NCBI RefSeq assembly: GCF_014648695.1
Contig: NZ_BMRP01000044.1
Span: forward strand, 1 to 56,235
DNA length: 56,235 nucleotides
DNA from: Streptomyces albospinus
Lineage (GTDB): Bacteria > Actinomycetota > Actinomycetes > Streptomycetales > Streptomycetaceae
Direction of reading: 5' to 3'
Positions 17,527 to 26,143 of the stretch are shown here, piece by piece. Each line of letters begins with the position of its first letter. Within the stretch, counting starts at the first letter, position 1. The notes beneath the pieces are model-generated. The model did no database searches. It worked only from the letters and a program-made list of their open reading frames with translations, and was not told the DNA's origin. A program made the position numbers and the translations under genes.

Positions 17527-18570
17527 TCAGCGGGGGACGATTTCCATCAAGCTCAGCGGGCCGTTCTCGTCGAGGATTCGCCGGATCCGTAGTCCGGCAG
17601 CGGAGAAGAGGGACTGGAAGTCGGACCTGGTGCGTACGCGCCCGCCCCCTATGCACAGCTCGAACAGGTCCACCCACTGCCCCAGGTGGTAACTGCCGTC
17701 CTCGGCACCGTGGTTGTCACTGAACGGCTCGATCGACAACAGCCCTCCAGATGGCCCCATGGCGTCGCGGATATTGCTCAGCAGGCGGAGTGCCTGAGCG
17801 TCGTCCCAGTCCACGAGGACGGATGAGAGGACGTAGATGTCTGATCCGGACGGAACGGCTTCGAACATGTCACCGCCGATGCACTTGGACCGGCGGGCGA
17901 GCCCCCCGGCACGCAGCCGATCGGCGGCCTCGGCAGCCGTGTCCGGGAGGTCGAACAGGATCCCGCAGAGGTGCGGGTTGGCCTGGAGGGTTGCTCCCAG
18001 CAGCGCACCGTGCCCGCCGCCGACGTCGACGATCTCGGTGGCCCCCGAGAAGTCGTAGGACAGCAGAAGTGGTTGCGTCAGGCCAGTGGCGAACTCTGCC
18101 ATCGCCCGGTCGAAAGTGTCCTTTTCCTCCGGCTGCGAGGCGAGGTAGTGCCAGTAGCCGGTGGCTCCGTCGGGGTTCCGTACGCCTGATGTCCCATCGC
18201 GCATGACCTGCGGGAGTTGTTCAACAGCGCGCCAGTGCCAGGAGCTGCTTTGCATGATCGCCAGGTGGTGGAGGGAGCAGGGGTGCTCCTTGCGCAGGCA
18301 CTCGCCCATCGGTGTCAGCGCATACCGTCCGGTGGCAGTCGTGGTGAACAGTCCGGCACCGCCGAGGGTTCTCAGCAGTCGTTCCAGGGGGCCTGGGGGC
18401 ACACCTGTGGCTTCGGCGATGTCGTCCAGATTCTTCCCATCGCCGTCGAAGGCGTCGGCGATGCCCAGCCGGGCAGCCGTCCCAACAGCCTGTGTGATCC
18501 AGACACCCTGTGTCAGGCGGAGCAGCCGGAGAGCGTGGGTGTCGTAGGAAGGGCGTTCCTGATTGGTCAT
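17527..18570 (-). CDS. O-methyltransferase, plant/actinobacterial family 2
   Basis: This 347-residue enzyme is of the dimeric SAM-dependent O-methyltransferase family that acts on phenols and hydroxyls of natural products. The N-terminal winged-helix dimerisation region contains LGIADAFDGDGKNLDDIAEA and GVPPGPLERLLRTLGGAGLF. The catalytic domain has the SAM loop EIVDVGGGHGALL, then FDLPDTAAEA and the active-site segment VLSSVLVDWDDAQA, where a His is common but absent here. The ATG at 18570 has AGAGGA eight bases upstream; an ATG at 18597 is also in frame. It lies 66 bases after the decarboxylase stop and just before the aminotransferase, in one direction, so a shared transcript is likely. 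Confidence 0.85.
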   Translation of the reverse strand: MTNQERPSYDTHALRLLRLTQGVWITQAVGTAARLGIADAFDGDGKNLDDIAEATGVPPGPLERLLRTLGGAGLFTTTATGRYALTPMGECLRKEHPCSLHHLAIMQSSSWHWRAVEQLPQVMRDGTSGVRNPDGATGYWHYLASQPEEKDTFDRAMAEFATGLTQPLLLSYDFSGATEIVDVGGGHGALLGATLQANPHLCGILFDLPDTAAEAADRLRAGGLARRSKCIGGDMFEAVPSGSDIYVLSSVLVDWDDAQALRLLSNIRDAMGPSGGLLSIEPFSDNHGAEDGSYHLGQWVDLFELCIGGGRVRTRSDFQSLFSAAGLRIRRILDENGPLSLMEIVPR

Positions 18571-18636
18571 GGGGGATTCCTCTTGGGCGGAACTCATGGG
18601 GTCTGGGCCGGCCGCTTCGCGCATTGCGCTGGGGCG

Positions 18637-20487
18637 TCAGGTGGCGGGAGGCTCCGCCACTACGGCCGCCAGCTGGCGGGAGATGGCCTCGCGTAGGGAT
18701 CGCCACACCATGTCGAGTGTCGGCGGGTCGAACTCTTGCATGACGCAGAGCCGCAGTGCATGAAGCCCCGCTGATGCCCCGTCACCTGACGCGAGTTCGT
18801 TGGACGAGACCCAGGGCTGCCCATGAGGGTCGGCGAGGGCGTCGGCCCTCAGCCCCTCCAGGACTTTGAGGTTGACCACGCCCATGTCGTCCCCGGGGAG
18901 CACCTGCGTCGGCTGGACCGTCAGGTTGACGATGTTCAGGTCCGGTTCGAACCGACTGACCAGGCGGAACTCTCGTCCCATCACGCGTAGTACGCCCCTG
19001 GTGCGGCAACGGTGGTGGAGTTCCTGGGCGGTTGCCAGGCATCCTGCGAGGACTCGTCCGTATCCGGTGCAGTCTGGTCTTGTGAGCTGATGTGCCGCCC
19101 AGACCGCGGCGGCGGCTGCCCCCGGTCTGGCGCCTTCCAGCGTGTGCGGGCCGAAGGGGAGCCGCCGGCCGTCACCGTGCCCGAAGTACGGTGCGCTGCC
19201 GCTGGCGATGAGTGAGACCAGCCTCCTGTCCCGTACCGCGAGAGCGCCTGCCGGATAGGGGATGTGGCCGTTCTTGTGCGGGTCGACCGTCGCGGAGTCG
19301 GTCCGGGGCAGGGCCCGGAAAGCGTCGTAGACCTCCTGTTTGAGCACAGCGGGATGGATGAGCCGCGAGACCTCGGCGTAGGGGAGCATGTCGCCCGCCG
19401 GGTCGAGACACAGAGCGCGACAGTATCCGCCGAAGGCGGCATCGACATGGATGTAGAACGATGCCCCGTACTCCCGTTCGCACTCCTGTCGAAGTCGGAG
19501 GATGCCGTCGAGGTCGTCGACGCTCCCCTCGCCACTGCTGCCCGCGCAGGCCACGACCGCAACGATGGGCTGCCCGCGCCGGAGATGGGCGTGGACCCGG
19601 TTCCGCACGGCGCTCAGGTCCATGCGGTGGCCATCGTCCACCTCCAGCCATTCGGTGTTGCCCGCACCGATGCCGAGCAGGTCGACGCACTTGTGCCAGG
19701 CGTAGTGCGCTGTGCGCGCCACCAGCAGCTTTGCGTCCGACAGTCCGCCGCGGCGCCGGATGTCGGCGGCGAGGCGGAGGACTTCTTCCCGTACATCCCG
19801 GGCCGACGCCGCGTCGAGCAGGGCAAGGACCTCGTCGACGCCCAGATTCACGAGCGTGGCAGGCGCGTGGTGGGACACGAGGTCCCGGGTACCAGGGTGT
19901 TCGGCCAGAGCCTGCGGAACCGCCCGCAGGTTGCGGGCGATCCAGATGGCTTCATAGTTGGCGGAGTGTCCGCCGGAGGAGAGGTGGGCCCATCCCCGGG
20001 CGCCGTAGCCCAGGAGCCGGCACAGGTCATCGCTGACCTCATGCTCCAACTCCGTGGTGACAGGGGAGGCTTCCGGCGTGACGTTGTTCGGGTTGTAGAG
20101 CATCCCGCACAAGTAGGCCAGGCTCGCAGCGATGGGTGTGTCGCCCGTCATCTGCGCCAGATACATCGGAGAGGGCCAGGGGACCGACGCGTGAGAGAGA
20201 CGCCCTGACAGTTCCCCCACCACCCGGCACACGGCGTCCATGCCGGGGCCAGGTCCTTGCCGGTGCTCCGGTGCATCATGCGGGGCTGTGGGTGCGGTGT
20301 CGGGCGAGCCCGTGCACTGCCCGTGCCAGGTGTAGTAGTCCTCGACGATCCGGTGGAACAGTTCCTTGACGGTGGCCCGGTTGCTTGGATGCGGAAAGAG
20401 GAGCCCGTCCGGTCGGGCACCCGCAGCTGTCTGTGCCAGACCCAGCTCGTTTCCGCAACGGCCGGATCGGTTGTTGTGGAATTGCAC
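18637..20487 (-). CDS. PLP-dependent group II amino acid decarboxylase
   Basis: This 616-residue protein belongs to the family of tyrosine/aromatic amino acid and glutamate decarboxylases. Key parts are the substrate/cofactor segment SSGGHSANYEAIW, the aspartate that pairs with the pyridine nitrogen in YIHVDAAFGGY, and the Schiff-base lysine in SATVDPHKNGHIPYPAG (Lys405). It would turn an L-amino acid into an amine and CO2 in the cytoplasm. The long N-terminus resembles bacterial tyrosine decarboxylases. The only in-frame start is the GTG at 20487; GGAGAG lies about 20 bases before it, farther than ideal. It follows the oxygenase fusion by 126 bases and precedes the O-methyltransferase, so it probably supplies the amine of the pathway. 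The amino acid is not predictable by eye. Confidence 0.85.
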   Translation of the reverse strand: MQFHNNRSGRCGNELGLAQTAAGARPDGLLFPHPSNRATVKELFHRIVEDYYTWHGQCTGSPDTAPTAPHDAPEHRQGPGPGMDAVCRVVGELSGRLSHASVPWPSPMYLAQMTGDTPIAASLAYLCGMLYNPNNVTPEASPVTTELEHEVSDDLCRLLGYGARGWAHLSSGGHSANYEAIWIARNLRAVPQALAEHPGTRDLVSHHAPATLVNLGVDEVLALLDAASARDVREEVLRLAADIRRRGGLSDAKLLVARTAHYAWHKCVDLLGIGAGNTEWLEVDDGHRMDLSAVRNRVHAHLRRGQPIVAVVACAGSSGEGSVDDLDGILRLRQECEREYGASFYIHVDAAFGGYCRALCLDPAGDMLPYAEVSRLIHPAVLKQEVYDAFRALPRTDSATVDPHKNGHIPYPAGALAVRDRRLVSLIASGSAPYFGHGDGRRLPFGPHTLEGARPGAAAAAVWAAHQLTRPDCTGYGRVLAGCLATAQELHHRCRTRGVLRVMGREFRLVSRFEPDLNIVNLTVQPTQVLPGDDMGVVNLKVLEGLRADALADPHGQPWVSSNELASGDGASAGLHALRLCVMQEFDPPTLDMVWRSLREAISRQLAAVVAEPPAT

Positions 20488-20613
20488 GGTGCCGCACCGA
20501 GCCTTTCTCTCCTTCGGGCCGATCTCAGGCCCGATCCGAACCGGGGTGGCGACGCCGCAGACGCCTGCACGGCATTCGGCGTCACTACCCCTGCGGAAGT
20601 GACTGACGGGGGG

Positions 20614-21714
20614 TCACTCCGCGAGGGCCAGGGCGGCGATGCGCTCGTGAATGAGATCCATCTGGTCCCATGCCTGCTCGCATACGGTCAACAGGTGGGG
20701 GAACTGCACCGCCGAGATTCCACGGAGGTAGTCGCGGCCGATGCCGCGGTGGTCATCGTCGGCTTCGGCGTGCAGCTCGAAGTACGACGTGCGGGCCCCC
20801 GGCGGGGACTTGAAGATCTTTCCGGTCGCCTCTCCGAAGACTTGCCCGCTGGACTCAACGACCATGTGCACGATCACGATCGTCGCGGCCTCGTTCGCCC
20901 GGTGCATCTGGTTGACGAACCAGCTGGACGCGGCCTCCAGGGTCGGGTCGTAGACGCGGCGGGTGATGCCGTGCTCCTGGCGAAGCAATTCGTCGTGCCC
21001 GAACTCCTCGCGGAGGTGCTCGGCATACTGCTCTCGCAGTTGGAGATCGACGACCAGGGCCTGACGCGCATACAGCATGCGCTGGAAGTAGCCCGACCAC
21101 ACGTAGAGGGCGTCGACGAATCTCTGTCGCAGCTCAGGTTCGCGCTGTAGTCGGCCGCTGGCGAACAGGTTGAACAGACCGTTGCGCGTATGACGCTGGA
21201 GCAACTTCTCGTTGAGCTCGTCGAGTTCGGCGAGCGAGCTCGTCACGCCCTCGGTGAAGCGGACCCTTGCAGCGTCCTCGTTCTCGTACAGACCGTCACC
21301 TTCGAACTGGACCGAAAGACCGTGGAACTCCTCACCGGCCCGGGTCTCGAAGCCGTGCCTGCAGCCGGGCGGCACGCAAACGACGTCCCCTTCGACCAGG
21401 TCCTGGTGGATGTCGCCGATGAGCCGGACGGAGCCCTTGCACACGAGGATCATCGACTTGGTCGGATGTTGGTGTGCGGCCAGCGTCTCGCCGTCACGCA
21501 GACGCACCCACGCAAGGGACGGGCGCCCCTGTTCCGGGAGGAAGCCGGCCAGTGCCTCATTGCGCCGGAAGTCCCGATGCTCGCCGAGGTGATGCACTGC
21601 ACCGTCCACCTCCACCCTGGTGATGGCGCGGATGTCCGATCTCGCAACCGTGATCACCTCGTCGTCGGGCAGTCTGTGGGGGCGTGATCCCGAGGGGAAG
21701 ATGCGACTGGTCAT
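20614..21714 (-). CDS. Cupin-heme-oxygenase-like diiron oxygenase fusion
   Basis: This 366-residue protein has two domains. Residues about 60-140 form a cupin with metal-type residues in AAHQHPTKSM (His81, His83) and PPGCRHGF (His120). Residues about 190-350 are all-helical. They carry HLREEFGHDELL (Glu237, His240), possible bridging carboxylates in RANEAATIVIVHMVVES, and YFELHAEADDDHRG, which gives His315-x3-Asp319-x2-His322. That last pattern is typical of heme-oxygenase-like diiron oxidases, such as the N-oxygenase SznF and the decarboxylase UndA. SznF also has a cupin, but in the opposite order. The ATG at 21714 has TTGGAG five bases upstream. As first gene of a run with a PLP decarboxylase and methyltransferases, it may oxidise an amine nitrogen or cleave a C-C bond; the reaction is inference. 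Confidence 0.8.
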   Translation of the reverse strand: MTSRIFPSGSRPHRLPDDEVITVARSDIRAITRVEVDGAVHHLGEHRDFRRNEALAGFLPEQGRPSLAWVRLRDGETLAAHQHPTKSMILVCKGSVRLIGDIHQDLVEGDVVCVPPGCRHGFETRAGEEFHGLSVQFEGDGLYENEDAARVRFTEGVTSSLAELDELNEKLLQRHTRNGLFNLFASGRLQREPELRQRFVDALYVWSGYFQRMLYARQALVVDLQLREQYAEHLREEFGHDELLRQEHGITRRVYDPTLEAASSWFVNQMHRANEAATIVIVHMVVESSGQVFGEATGKIFKSPPGARTSYFELHAEADDDHRGIGRDYLRGISAVQFPHLLTVCEQAWDQMDLIHERIAALALAE

Positions 21715-22108
21715 TGCTACTCCAAGAGGTCTCGGTAACAGCAGGTTCAGCAGCCCGAATTCGTCCCTGCCCACTTCCTGCCGGGGCGAGAGCCGCATGG
21801 CGGCGACCGGCTGCCCGATCTTCAGCCCAGAGGGGGGTCTGGCCTCCATCAGCGCGACGCGGACCAGTCCCTCCGTGGCGCTCTGCGGCCGTAACGGCCT
21901 CCTCCGTCGGTGCCCGTACTCCCCGGGGAACAGCCGAGGACGGGGCAGTGGGAGCTGGGGTCAGGTGTCGGTGTCGGCGTGGGGCTGCTGACGCTGAGGG
22001 GGTCGGTGAGGTGGTGGAGAGCGGGTGCGGCCGGCCTCAGCAGAGGCAGGGGCGGTGACGCTGAAGACGCCCACTGCCGCGAGCCCAGATGCACGCAACA
22101 GTAAGCGG
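21715..22108. other. Leader region of the oxygenase operon
   Basis: About 390 bases separate the oxygenase start from the AT-rich dyad. A minus-strand frame from 22094 (MHLGSRQWASSASPPL onward, 81 codons, proline/serine-rich) has no convincing ribosome binding site. I do not call it a gene. The open frame also extends upstream of 21714, but codon choice there is not coding-like. Confidence 0.4.
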
Positions 22109-22138
22109 CTTATATAAGGATTTATATTGGCATATGCC
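22109..22138. promoter_or_regulatory. AT-rich double palindrome, candidate promoter/operator
   Basis: CTTATATAAG (22109-22118) and GGCATATGCC (22129-22138) are both perfect 10-bp palindromes, separated by ten mostly A/T bases. In DNA this rich in GC, such a block stands out. It is the only obvious candidate control site upstream of the minus-strand oxygenase operon, 395 bases from its first start codon. Which strand is transcribed from it cannot be told by eye. Confidence 0.4.
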
Positions 22139-22500
22139 TGAGCGTTCTATGCGCAGCAGCACCTACTTCATCCGGGCGGAGCACATGGCCTGCACGGCAC
22201 GGCCGGGCTACCGCATCCCTGCCGGCAGCGTCTGCGGTAAGCACCCGGCATGCCGTGACGCGACGATCCTCCGCCGTCCCATGCCGCCCACGCTGTCGAG
22301 AAGTCAGCCGACGCCGAGCGCGGGACGGATCGGCAGATCGAGCACACCACGACCACCTGACACACCAACAGCTCCGTCGCATGGTGGCCGCTTGCGGCCA
22401 CGGCCCCGTCGATACCACCTGCCATGCTGCCGTCGGGGGTGCGGTAGCGGACCCTGGTGGACGCGGGTTTGCAGTGGCCGCTCTACCGCCAAAACCCGGT
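22139..22500. other. Unassigned stretch between the two minus-strand operons
   Basis: Overlapping frames exist on both strands, for example 22168-22425 minus and 22255-22563 plus. Neither has a family resemblance or a good start, and they overlap each other. I would not annotate a gene. Confidence 0.4.
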
Positions 22501-22519
22501 CCGGTCCCCCAAGGACCGG
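22501..22519 (-). terminator. Hairpin directly after the LLM oxidoreductase stop
   Basis: CCGGTCC (22501-22507) and GGACCGG (22513-22519) pair perfectly around a five-base loop, immediately downstream of the minus-strand stop at 22520. The minus strand continues into GGGTTTTGG a few bases later. It is a plausible intrinsic terminator for the 24251-22520 operon. Confidence 0.55.
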
Positions 22520-23386
22520 CTAGGGATGAGGCAGGTGCTCGGCCACGGCGCGCCATGCGGTGAGGGGGAAGACGCGCGGGGTGTCGGTGACGATCCGGAG
22601 GGCGACGTGGTCCGCGCCCGCCTCCAGGTGTGCCAGGACACGCCGCACCACGACGTCGGCGGATCCCCACACCACCAGGGAGTCGACGAAGCGGTCGCTG
22701 CCGCCGTCGGCGAGGTCCCCCCGGGTGAACCCGCCCTCCAGCCACGTGCGCACGTAGTTGGTCTTCGTCAGGTACGGGCTGATCGCCCGCCGCGCGGTAG
22801 CACGGGCCGTGACCGGGTCGGTGTCCACCACGGACGTCTGCACCGGCGCGAGGAGCGGCCCCGCCCCCAGCGCAGCGCGTGCCCGGGCAGTGTGGGACGG
22901 CGGGACCAGGTAGGGCTGCGCACCAGCGGCCCGGTCGGCAGCGAGCTGGGTCATCAGGGGCCGGTGCGCGCCCAGGATCCGCGCGCCCTTCGGCAGCGGA
23001 CCGTCGGACGCGTCCAGCGCGTCGAGGTAGGCGGACATCGCCGTGTAAGGGTGCCGGTAGGACGCGGCGATCTCTGCGTGACCTACGGCCAGGCCGACCA
23101 TTGTCCGTTGCCGATACGGTGCGGGAAGCCCACGGTAGGCAACGGCGAGCCGACCGGGTGGAAGGTTCCAAATGGAGACACAGGAGGGTGCGACGACCGC
23201 GTGCCGGGTCGCCGTGAGGAGGTTGAGGCTGCTGCGCAGGTCCCCGCTCGGGTTGCTGCCGGGAACGCCGCCCAGCCACAGTGTGCCGTAGCCGAGCTCC
23301 TCCAGTTCGGAAGCGGCTGCCCGTGCTCGATCGGGGTCACCGTGAGTGAACGCTGTACTCCACACCCCGACCGGCGACACATCCAT
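22520..23386 (-). CDS. LLM-class F420-dependent oxidoreductase
   Basis: This 288-residue luciferase-like protein has a TIM-barrel start (VSPVGVWSTAFTHGDPDRAR, ELEELGYGTLWLGG) and later RTMVGLAVGHAEIAASYRHP, ARILGAHRPLM and AGADHVALRIVTD. This matches the small family of F420-dependent oxidoreductases common in Streptomyces, which move hydride between F420 and an organic substrate. The ATG at 23386 has GAGGAGGG upstream. It starts 20 bases after the nucleotidyltransferase stop, so the two form an operon. No F420 biosynthesis gene is in the window and the substrate is unknown. Confidence 0.8.
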   Translation of the reverse strand: MDVSPVGVWSTAFTHGDPDRARAAASELEELGYGTLWLGGVPGSNPSGDLRSSLNLLTATRHAVVAPSCVSIWNLPPGRLAVAYRGLPAPYRQRTMVGLAVGHAEIAASYRHPYTAMSAYLDALDASDGPLPKGARILGAHRPLMTQLAADRAAGAQPYLVPPSHTARARAALGAGPLLAPVQTSVVDTDPVTARATARRAISPYLTKTNYVRTWLEGGFTRGDLADGGSDRFVDSLVVWGSADVVVRRVLAHLEAGADHVALRIVTDTPRVFPLTAWRAVAEHLPHP

Positions 23387-23405
23387 ACCGAACCCTCCTC
23401 GGAAC

Positions 23406-24251
23406 TCACCTGCCGGCGATCTCTCCTGACGGGCGCTCGGCCGCAGCCTGACGGATGGCCCGGCGGGTGGCGAGATCACGTTCCAACCTGATCACGTCCG
23501 CCGGGGTGTTCACCGCCTGCCAGGGCTCGTTGATCGCGTAACCAGCCAGCTGGCGGGCACCGACCAGACGGGGCAGTGTGCTGTCGGCGTGGTCTCCCTC
23601 CTCGGGGAGGAGGGAGACGACCCGCCAGGCGAACAGGTACACACCGGCGTTCACCCGGCCCGGACCCGCGGTGGCCGGGCCGAGGCCCGTGACCCGGCCC
23701 AGCTCGTCGTAGGCCACCGCGCTGCCGGGCAGGCCGGGACCGGCGAGCGCCACGGTCGCCGCTACACCACTGCGCACGTGATGGGCGCGCATCCCGCACA
23801 GGCAAAAACACGTCCAGATGTCCCCGTAGACGGCAAACCACGGCTCGCCCGGAAACGGTAGGGCCCCCGCGGCCCGGCGCAGCCCGCCGCCGCGCCCCAG
23901 GGGCCGTTTCTCGACCACCGCCCTTGTCCGTGGCGGCGACGGACGGGAGTCGAGGTACCAGACGATCGCCTCGGCCAGATGTCCCGCGGACACCACGACG
24001 CGTTCGACTCCGCAACGAGCGAGCCAGTCGAGCTGGTGCCGCAGGATCGGCACCCCGTGGACCTCCACCATCGCCTTGGGGCGCTCGCGGGTCAGCGGCA
24101 GGAGCCGGTTGCCCTTACCGCCCGCCAGGATGACGGCCTGCCGGGCGGTCAGCGGTTCGCCCCGCCCGCAGACCAGGTGTGGCGTGTCCGCCGTGGCGGG
24201 CACGCCCGGCCTGTGCGCGCGAGGGTCGGGAAACGGGCCGGATCGGGACAT
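23406..24251 (-). CDS. Nucleotidyltransferase, sugar-1-phosphate type
   Basis: This 281-residue NTP transferase has the GT-A-like fold. The nucleotide-binding loop ARQAVILAGGKGNRLLPLT is followed by RPKAMVEVHGVPILRHQLD and the metal-binding VYGDIW. AGPGRVNAGVYLFAW then gives the glycine/asparagine pocket for the sugar. Such enzymes make NDP-sugars (or NDP-alcohols) from NTP and a phosphorylated sugar. The start at 24251 (MSRSGPF) leaves about 35 residues before the loop. The ribosome binding site is weak, and the frame stays open far upstream through the 12-bp repeat array, which is unlikely to be translated. It forms an operon with the LLM gene. Confidence 0.75.
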   Translation of the reverse strand: MSRSGPFPDPRAHRPGVPATADTPHLVCGRGEPLTARQAVILAGGKGNRLLPLTRERPKAMVEVHGVPILRHQLDWLARCGVERVVVSAGHLAEAIVWYLDSRPSPPRTRAVVEKRPLGRGGGLRRAAGALPFPGEPWFAVYGDIWTCFCLCGMRAHHVRSGVAATVALAGPGLPGSAVAYDELGRVTGLGPATAGPGRVNAGVYLFAWRVVSLLPEEGDHADSTLPRLVGARQLAGYAINEPWQAVNTPADVIRLERDLATRRAIRQAAAERPSGEIAGR

Positions 24252-24496
24252 GCTCTTGTAGATACCCGCCCCGCCGGGAGGAACCCGGGGCACAAACCGG
24301 CATTGAGGTGTCCTGTAGGCCAGCCGCAGTCGTCGTCGCTGCCGGTCAACAGCGGTGCCGTGGGCAGGCGTTCTGGCTGCCGGAGTGAGTGGAGGGTGGT
24401 GCGCTGCTTCGTCTGCGGTCGGCCGCGCCGTGGAGGTCAGGTGCTCCGACCGGACAGTCGGAGGCCGGCCATTGCCGCGCGGAAGCGGTCCTGGGT

Positions 24497-24580
24497 GCCG
24501 GTACCAACGGTGGTACCAACGTAGGTACCAATGTGCGCACCACCCTACGTACCATCGTTGGTACCACGGTGCGTACCGTC
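24497..24580. repeat. Seven 12-bp iteron-like repeats centred on GGTACC
   Basis: Seven consecutive 12-base units run from 24497 to 24580 with the pattern gtgGGTACCaac. Four of them contain the exact palindrome GGTACC, and the others change it to CGCACC or CGTACC. The 12-bp spacing is unbroken. Translated, the array would give four-residue repeats on either strand (GTNV-like or RWYx-like), with no sign that it is expressed. It lies about 250 bases upstream of the nucleotidyltransferase start. Iterons, a partition or centromere-like site, or a multi-copy operator are possible. Confidence 0.8.
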
Positions 24581-25366
24581 CCTCCGAGGCAAAGCGGGAA
24601 ACACGCTGTTCAGGGTGCGGGGGTATGCGGCTCTCGCTGCTGACACCTCTTCCTCGGGAGGAGGAAGAGGCATTTTCTCTTCTTGCCGGGTCGCGCCGGG
24701 CGCCGCGTGGTTCGATCGGCGCTGCGTCAACTCCCAGGAGCCCCGCGGCTTGGCGCATCACTCCCTGCGCTGCCCCTCGGTCGGCCGGAGGCGGCAGCAG
24801 ATCCAGAGGAATCGGCCGACGGCGGGTGGCGAGAGCAGGCGGCAAGCGCACTCCCGTCGGCCTTTGTGGAGTGTTCGCAGCTGATGGGCTGTCGGGCCCC
24901 GCCGTATCAGTGCTGCCCTTGGTGGGTGGCAAGGTCGTACCGGTTGCCGATGAGCGCCCGGCCCGCAGCCGGGAGGCAGGTGCCGGGCCACCTTGGCGAC
25001 GCGGGTGCAGGGGCGGAGGAGGGCGCGGGCCGGGTGTAGCCGGAGGCCGGTTTGCCGGAGGTCCAGAAGGTGCGTTCCATGTGTTGATGCCGCCCGTCGG
25101 GCTGGTGCCGGCAGCCGTGGCCCAGTGGGCGCGGTCCCGCGCGACAGCGGACTGGGAGCGGGCGAACGGTGCAGCCCTGTGGCAGGGCGTGCCCGGTGTC
25201 GTGGGTGCCCGAGGCCCGGTATTCCGTGTGCCTGTAGATGGCGGGATGTGAAACCGCGACCTCTTCGTCCCGAATTGGGCCCTGGAAGATCGCCGACCCG
25301 CGTGTCATGGCAAACGCGCAGCTCAGAGCATCAAAGGCCGCCGGCGGGAGCCCCGATATGTGGGCA
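24581..25366. other. Gene-free region after the repeat array
   Basis: Long open frames are present on both strands (for example 24907-25437 minus) because of high GC, but none combines a start signal with a family match. Arginine- and proline-rich shadow translations dominate. Some of this may be relic coding DNA. Confidence 0.4.
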
Positions 25367-25825
25367 TCAGGCGGGGTGCCGTTCGGAAGGCAGAAGGTGG
25401 ATGGCGAGCTGGAAACACACCTCGGAGCTGAGTGCAAGCAGAGCCATCAGCAGTGAGTCGAGGATCTTGCCGCTGGCGAGGAAGCTCCCACCTTTGATGG
25501 CCGCACCGATGACGAGGAGCGCCCCGAGCACGGTCCAGAATGCGACCGCACGCTGACGGAGCAGCACGGCGCGCACTGCCGCGATGATCGACAGCAGGAC
25601 GAGCGTGAGGCCGAGCGCGGTGTGCACGGCGAGGGCGAAAGTGCCGTGCGCGACTGCCCAGACGAAGCTCTCGTAGACCCTGATGAGATAGGCCCCCGCT
25701 TGAGAGCCCGGATGGTGAGTCGGATAGAGGACATAGAGATTGACGACCAAGCCGAGCCCCGCTTGCACAAGTACCAGAAAGCCGGTGGCGAGCAGGATGC
25801 GGCGGACGGCACTGGGAGTGGCCAT
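25367..25825 (-). CDS. Four-helix integral membrane protein
   Basis: This 152-residue protein has four hydrophobic segments: about ILLATGFLVLVQAGLGLVVN, FVWAVAHGTFALAVHTALGL, TLVLLSIIAAVRAVLL and AVAFWTVLGALLVIGAAIKG. A conserved-looking final part (SSEVCFQLAIHLL) ends it. It resembles small Streptomyces membrane proteins of unknown role. The ATG at 25825 has no ribosome binding site, but a TATAGT box lies six bases upstream, so the mRNA is probably leaderless. A GTG at 25840 would be the alternative. Neighbours give no clue to function. Confidence 0.7.
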   Translation of the reverse strand: MATPSAVRRILLATGFLVLVQAGLGLVVNLYVLYPTHHPGSQAGAYLIRVYESFVWAVAHGTFALAVHTALGLTLVLLSIIAAVRAVLLRQRAVAFWTVLGALLVIGAAIKGGSFLASGKILDSLLMALLALSSEVCFQLAIHLLPSERHPA

Positions 25826-25831
25826 GAGAAA

Positions 25832-25837
25832 ACTATA
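25832..25837 (-). promoter_or_regulatory. -10 box for a leaderless transcript
   Basis: TATAGT on the minus strand ends six bases before the ATG at 25825. This fits the TANNNT box of a leaderless start, where the ATG is the transcription start. A matching -35 is not obvious at the usual distance. Confidence 0.4.
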
Positions 25838-26143
25838 CACAGAGTGACTGATGGAAGCAGAAAGTAGCGTCGACTTCTGAAACGGTCACTGGACACCGAC
25901 ACACCGTCATCTAACCCTGGCTGCCCCGTACTTCACCCCCAGTTGATCGCGGGCCCGGCCTGCTCCGAGCCCGCCGTCCTGTCGGGGCGCCGTAAGTCGA
26001 GCAGGCGGCGTAGCAGCACGAGCGAACCGGCGAGGCGTCCCCGTTCGGTTGAACCGGAGAGGTGTGCCCGGTCGGCGTGACCGGTTCGGTCGGCGACTGC
26101 CTCGGTGAGGTTTTCGTGGCCCGCTTCGCGGCGTTCGGCGCCC

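Noticed and set aside
24497..24580. The 12-bp repeats as a coding Trp-Tyr-Arg or Gly-Thr-Asn repeat protein
   Set aside because: Neither strand has a start signal or a stable frame on both sides; the phasing is better explained at the DNA level.
24497..24580. A CRISPR array
   Set aside because: Units are only 12 bp with no spacers, and no cas gene is present.
24251..24932. A 227-residue N-terminal extension of the nucleotidyltransferase
   Set aside because: The frame is open, but the extension is Arg/Pro-rich, crosses the 12-bp repeat array and resembles nothing. Family members begin shortly before the GGKGNR loop.
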